NCBI GenBank assembly: GCA_964519835.1
Contig: CAZFLD010000150.1
Location: 1 to 5,665, forward strand
From: CAZFLD01 sp964519835
GTDB lineage: Bacteria > Spirochaetota > Spirochaetia > DSM-27196 > CAZFLD01
Direction: 5' to 3'
Length of the DNA stretch: 5,665 bases
Position 1 is the first letter of the stretch. Every line of letters begins with the position of its first letter. Of the stretch, positions 4,739 to 5,665 are shown piece by piece. The notes beneath the pieces were generated by a model. It was given only the letters and a program-made list of their open reading frames with translations. It searched no databases and had not been told where the DNA came from. The translations under genes and the position numbers were made by a program.

Positions 4739-5665
4739 AAAAGAGTCGATGGCTCTTGCTTTTAATTCCTCTCCTGTTTGTGGCCATTCCGGTCCTGCGT
4801 TTTGTGCTTGCGCCGGAAGAGGTGGATACCCGTGTTCCCGGGACGCCGGTACGCCTCGGCGGAGTCGAACGGACGCTGGTAGAAGAGGTGCTTCGCTATC
4901 CAGGAAACCTCAGGCCGCAGAACACCACTGCAGTGATTCCTCGTGTCGCGGGCGAGGTCACACGAATCCACGTATCCGAGGGGGACTACGTCACCGCGGG
5001 GCAGCTTTTGGTGTCTATCGACGACGACGTGGTGCGTCTGCAAATGGAACAGGCCCGGGCGGCGCGGAATGCGGCGCAGGCGCAGCTCGATAAGGCGCGT
5101 GCCGGAGCGCCTCAAGAGGAGATCGAAAACGCCACAGCTTTGGTGGAGCAAGCCGAGGAGGAGCTCGAGATCGCCCGCACAAACCTCGATCGCACGGAGC
5201 GCCTTTTTAACGCCGGCACAATCGCCCGTGCACAGTACGAGGATGCCCAGAACCAGTTTCGTGCCGCGGAAACCCAAGTCCAAAACGCTCGCCGATCGCT
5301 GAGCCTCCTCGAACAGGGTGCCAGGGATGAAGACATCAGCGCCGCCGAGGCAAACGCGGAGGCGGCGCGAAAGCAGTTCGAGCTGGCGGAGCTTCAGGTT
5401 GGCTACGCCCAGGTCAGGGCGCCCGTTGCCGGCACGGTGGCCTCCATCATGGTGGAAGAGGGCAACTCGGTGGGGGTCGGCACGCCGGTTGCCGCCTTGA
5501 TCAACGACGACCTTATCTACGCGACAATTGCGGTCCCCGAAGAGCACTACGGACGTCTCCGGGTCCGCGGTTCGAGCATCGAGGCGCGGGTGTATCCTGT
5601 CGCCTACGAGGGGCGCGATGGTTTCCCGGGGCGAGTCTCCTCGGTCTCATCGGTCATAGACGCAG
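4735..5665 (+). CDS. HlyD/RND-type membrane fusion protein (efflux periplasmic adaptor), 3' truncated by window end
   Basis: An open frame of 310 residues begins at a GTG at 4735, which overlaps the tetR stop by 4 bp, and leaves the window without a stop. GGTGGGAG just upstream can serve as the Shine-Dalgarno. Residues 2-5 are basic and 7-26 hydrophobic (WLLLLIPLLFVAIPVLRFVL). There is no lipobox Cys, so the protein is anchored by an N-terminal membrane helix or signal peptide. Next come the first half of a lipoyl-like domain (about 65-97: VIPRVAGEVTRIHVSEGDYVTAGQLLVSID), a long alpha-helical coiled-coil hairpin (about 100-220, rich in Ala, Glu, Gln and Arg), the second lipoyl half (227-257: VRAPVAGTVASIMVEEGNSVGVGTPVAALI) and the start of the beta-barrel domain. 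Such adaptors link an inner-membrane RND or ABC pump to an outer-membrane channel. The pump gene probably follows. TetR control supports drug or toxic-compound export. Confidence 0.9.
   Translation, partial: MKKSRWLLLLIPLLFVAIPVLRFVLAPEEVDTRVPGTPVRLGGVERTLVEEVLRYPGNLRPQNTTAVIPRVAGEVTRIHVSEGDYVTAGQLLVSIDDDVVRLQMEQARAARNAAQAQLDKARAGAPQEEIENATALVEQAEEELEIARTNLDRTERLFNAGTIARAQYEDAQNQFRAAETQVQNARRSLSLLEQGARDEDISAAEANAEAARKQFELAELQVGYAQVRAPVAGTVASIMVEEGNSVGVGTPVAALINDDLIYATIAVPEEHYGRLRVRGSSIEARVYPVAYEGRDGFPGRVSSVSSVIDA

Noticed and set aside
4762..5547. Minus-strand 261-codon open frame opposite the adaptor gene
   Set aside because: The plus-strand frame encodes an unmistakable membrane fusion protein with both lipoyl halves and a coiled coil. 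The antisense product has no recognisable pattern.

Overview
The window is ordinary chromosomal bacterial DNA: GC-rich, densely coded, with mixed strand orientation. It contains no RNA gene, insertion sequence or CRISPR array. The organism is probably a Gram-negative with an outer membrane, because there is a secreted beta-rich protein and a periplasmic efflux adaptor. A partial prolyl-tRNA synthetase tail of the archaeal/eukaryal type and a very divergent dicarboxylate/amino-acid symporter would fit a GC-rich spirochaete. That assignment is an inference, not something the sequence proves.

Layout. (1) Positions 1-84 are the 3' end of a plus-strand gene, most likely prolyl-tRNA synthetase. (2) Positions 186-911 encode a secreted, probably outer-membrane beta-barrel protein of unknown function. 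It is preceded by an 11-bp tandem duplication. (3) Convergent to it, with a 3-bp gap, is a minus-strand pair read right to left. The first gene encodes a degenerate short-chain-dehydrogenase-like protein (2902 to 2180) that carries four tandem 21-bp repeats. The second, 32 bp downstream, encodes an SDF-family transporter (2147 to 915). (4) Divergent from that pair, 3003-3758 encodes a tandem PRC-barrel protein. (5) A GC-rich intergenic region with a strong hairpin is interrupted by 100 Ns. The 55 bp on the left edge of the N run are repeated exactly on its right edge, so the gap looks like an assembly artefact between overlapping contigs. (6) Positions 4133-4738 encode a TetR-family regulator with a clear promoter and a palindromic operator at its transcription start. 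It overlaps by 4 bp the GTG start of an HlyD/RND-type membrane fusion protein that runs off the window end.

How the genes work together. The tetR-adaptor pair is the recognisable functional unit: a self-regulated efflux operon whose inner-membrane pump and outer-membrane channel genes probably lie beyond position 5665. The SDR-like protein and the transporter form a likely two-gene operon whose substrate cannot be read from the sequence. I see no convincing new biological system. The points most worth checking are the false gap, the unusual transporter motifs, the repeat-bearing SDR-like partner and the TetR operator.
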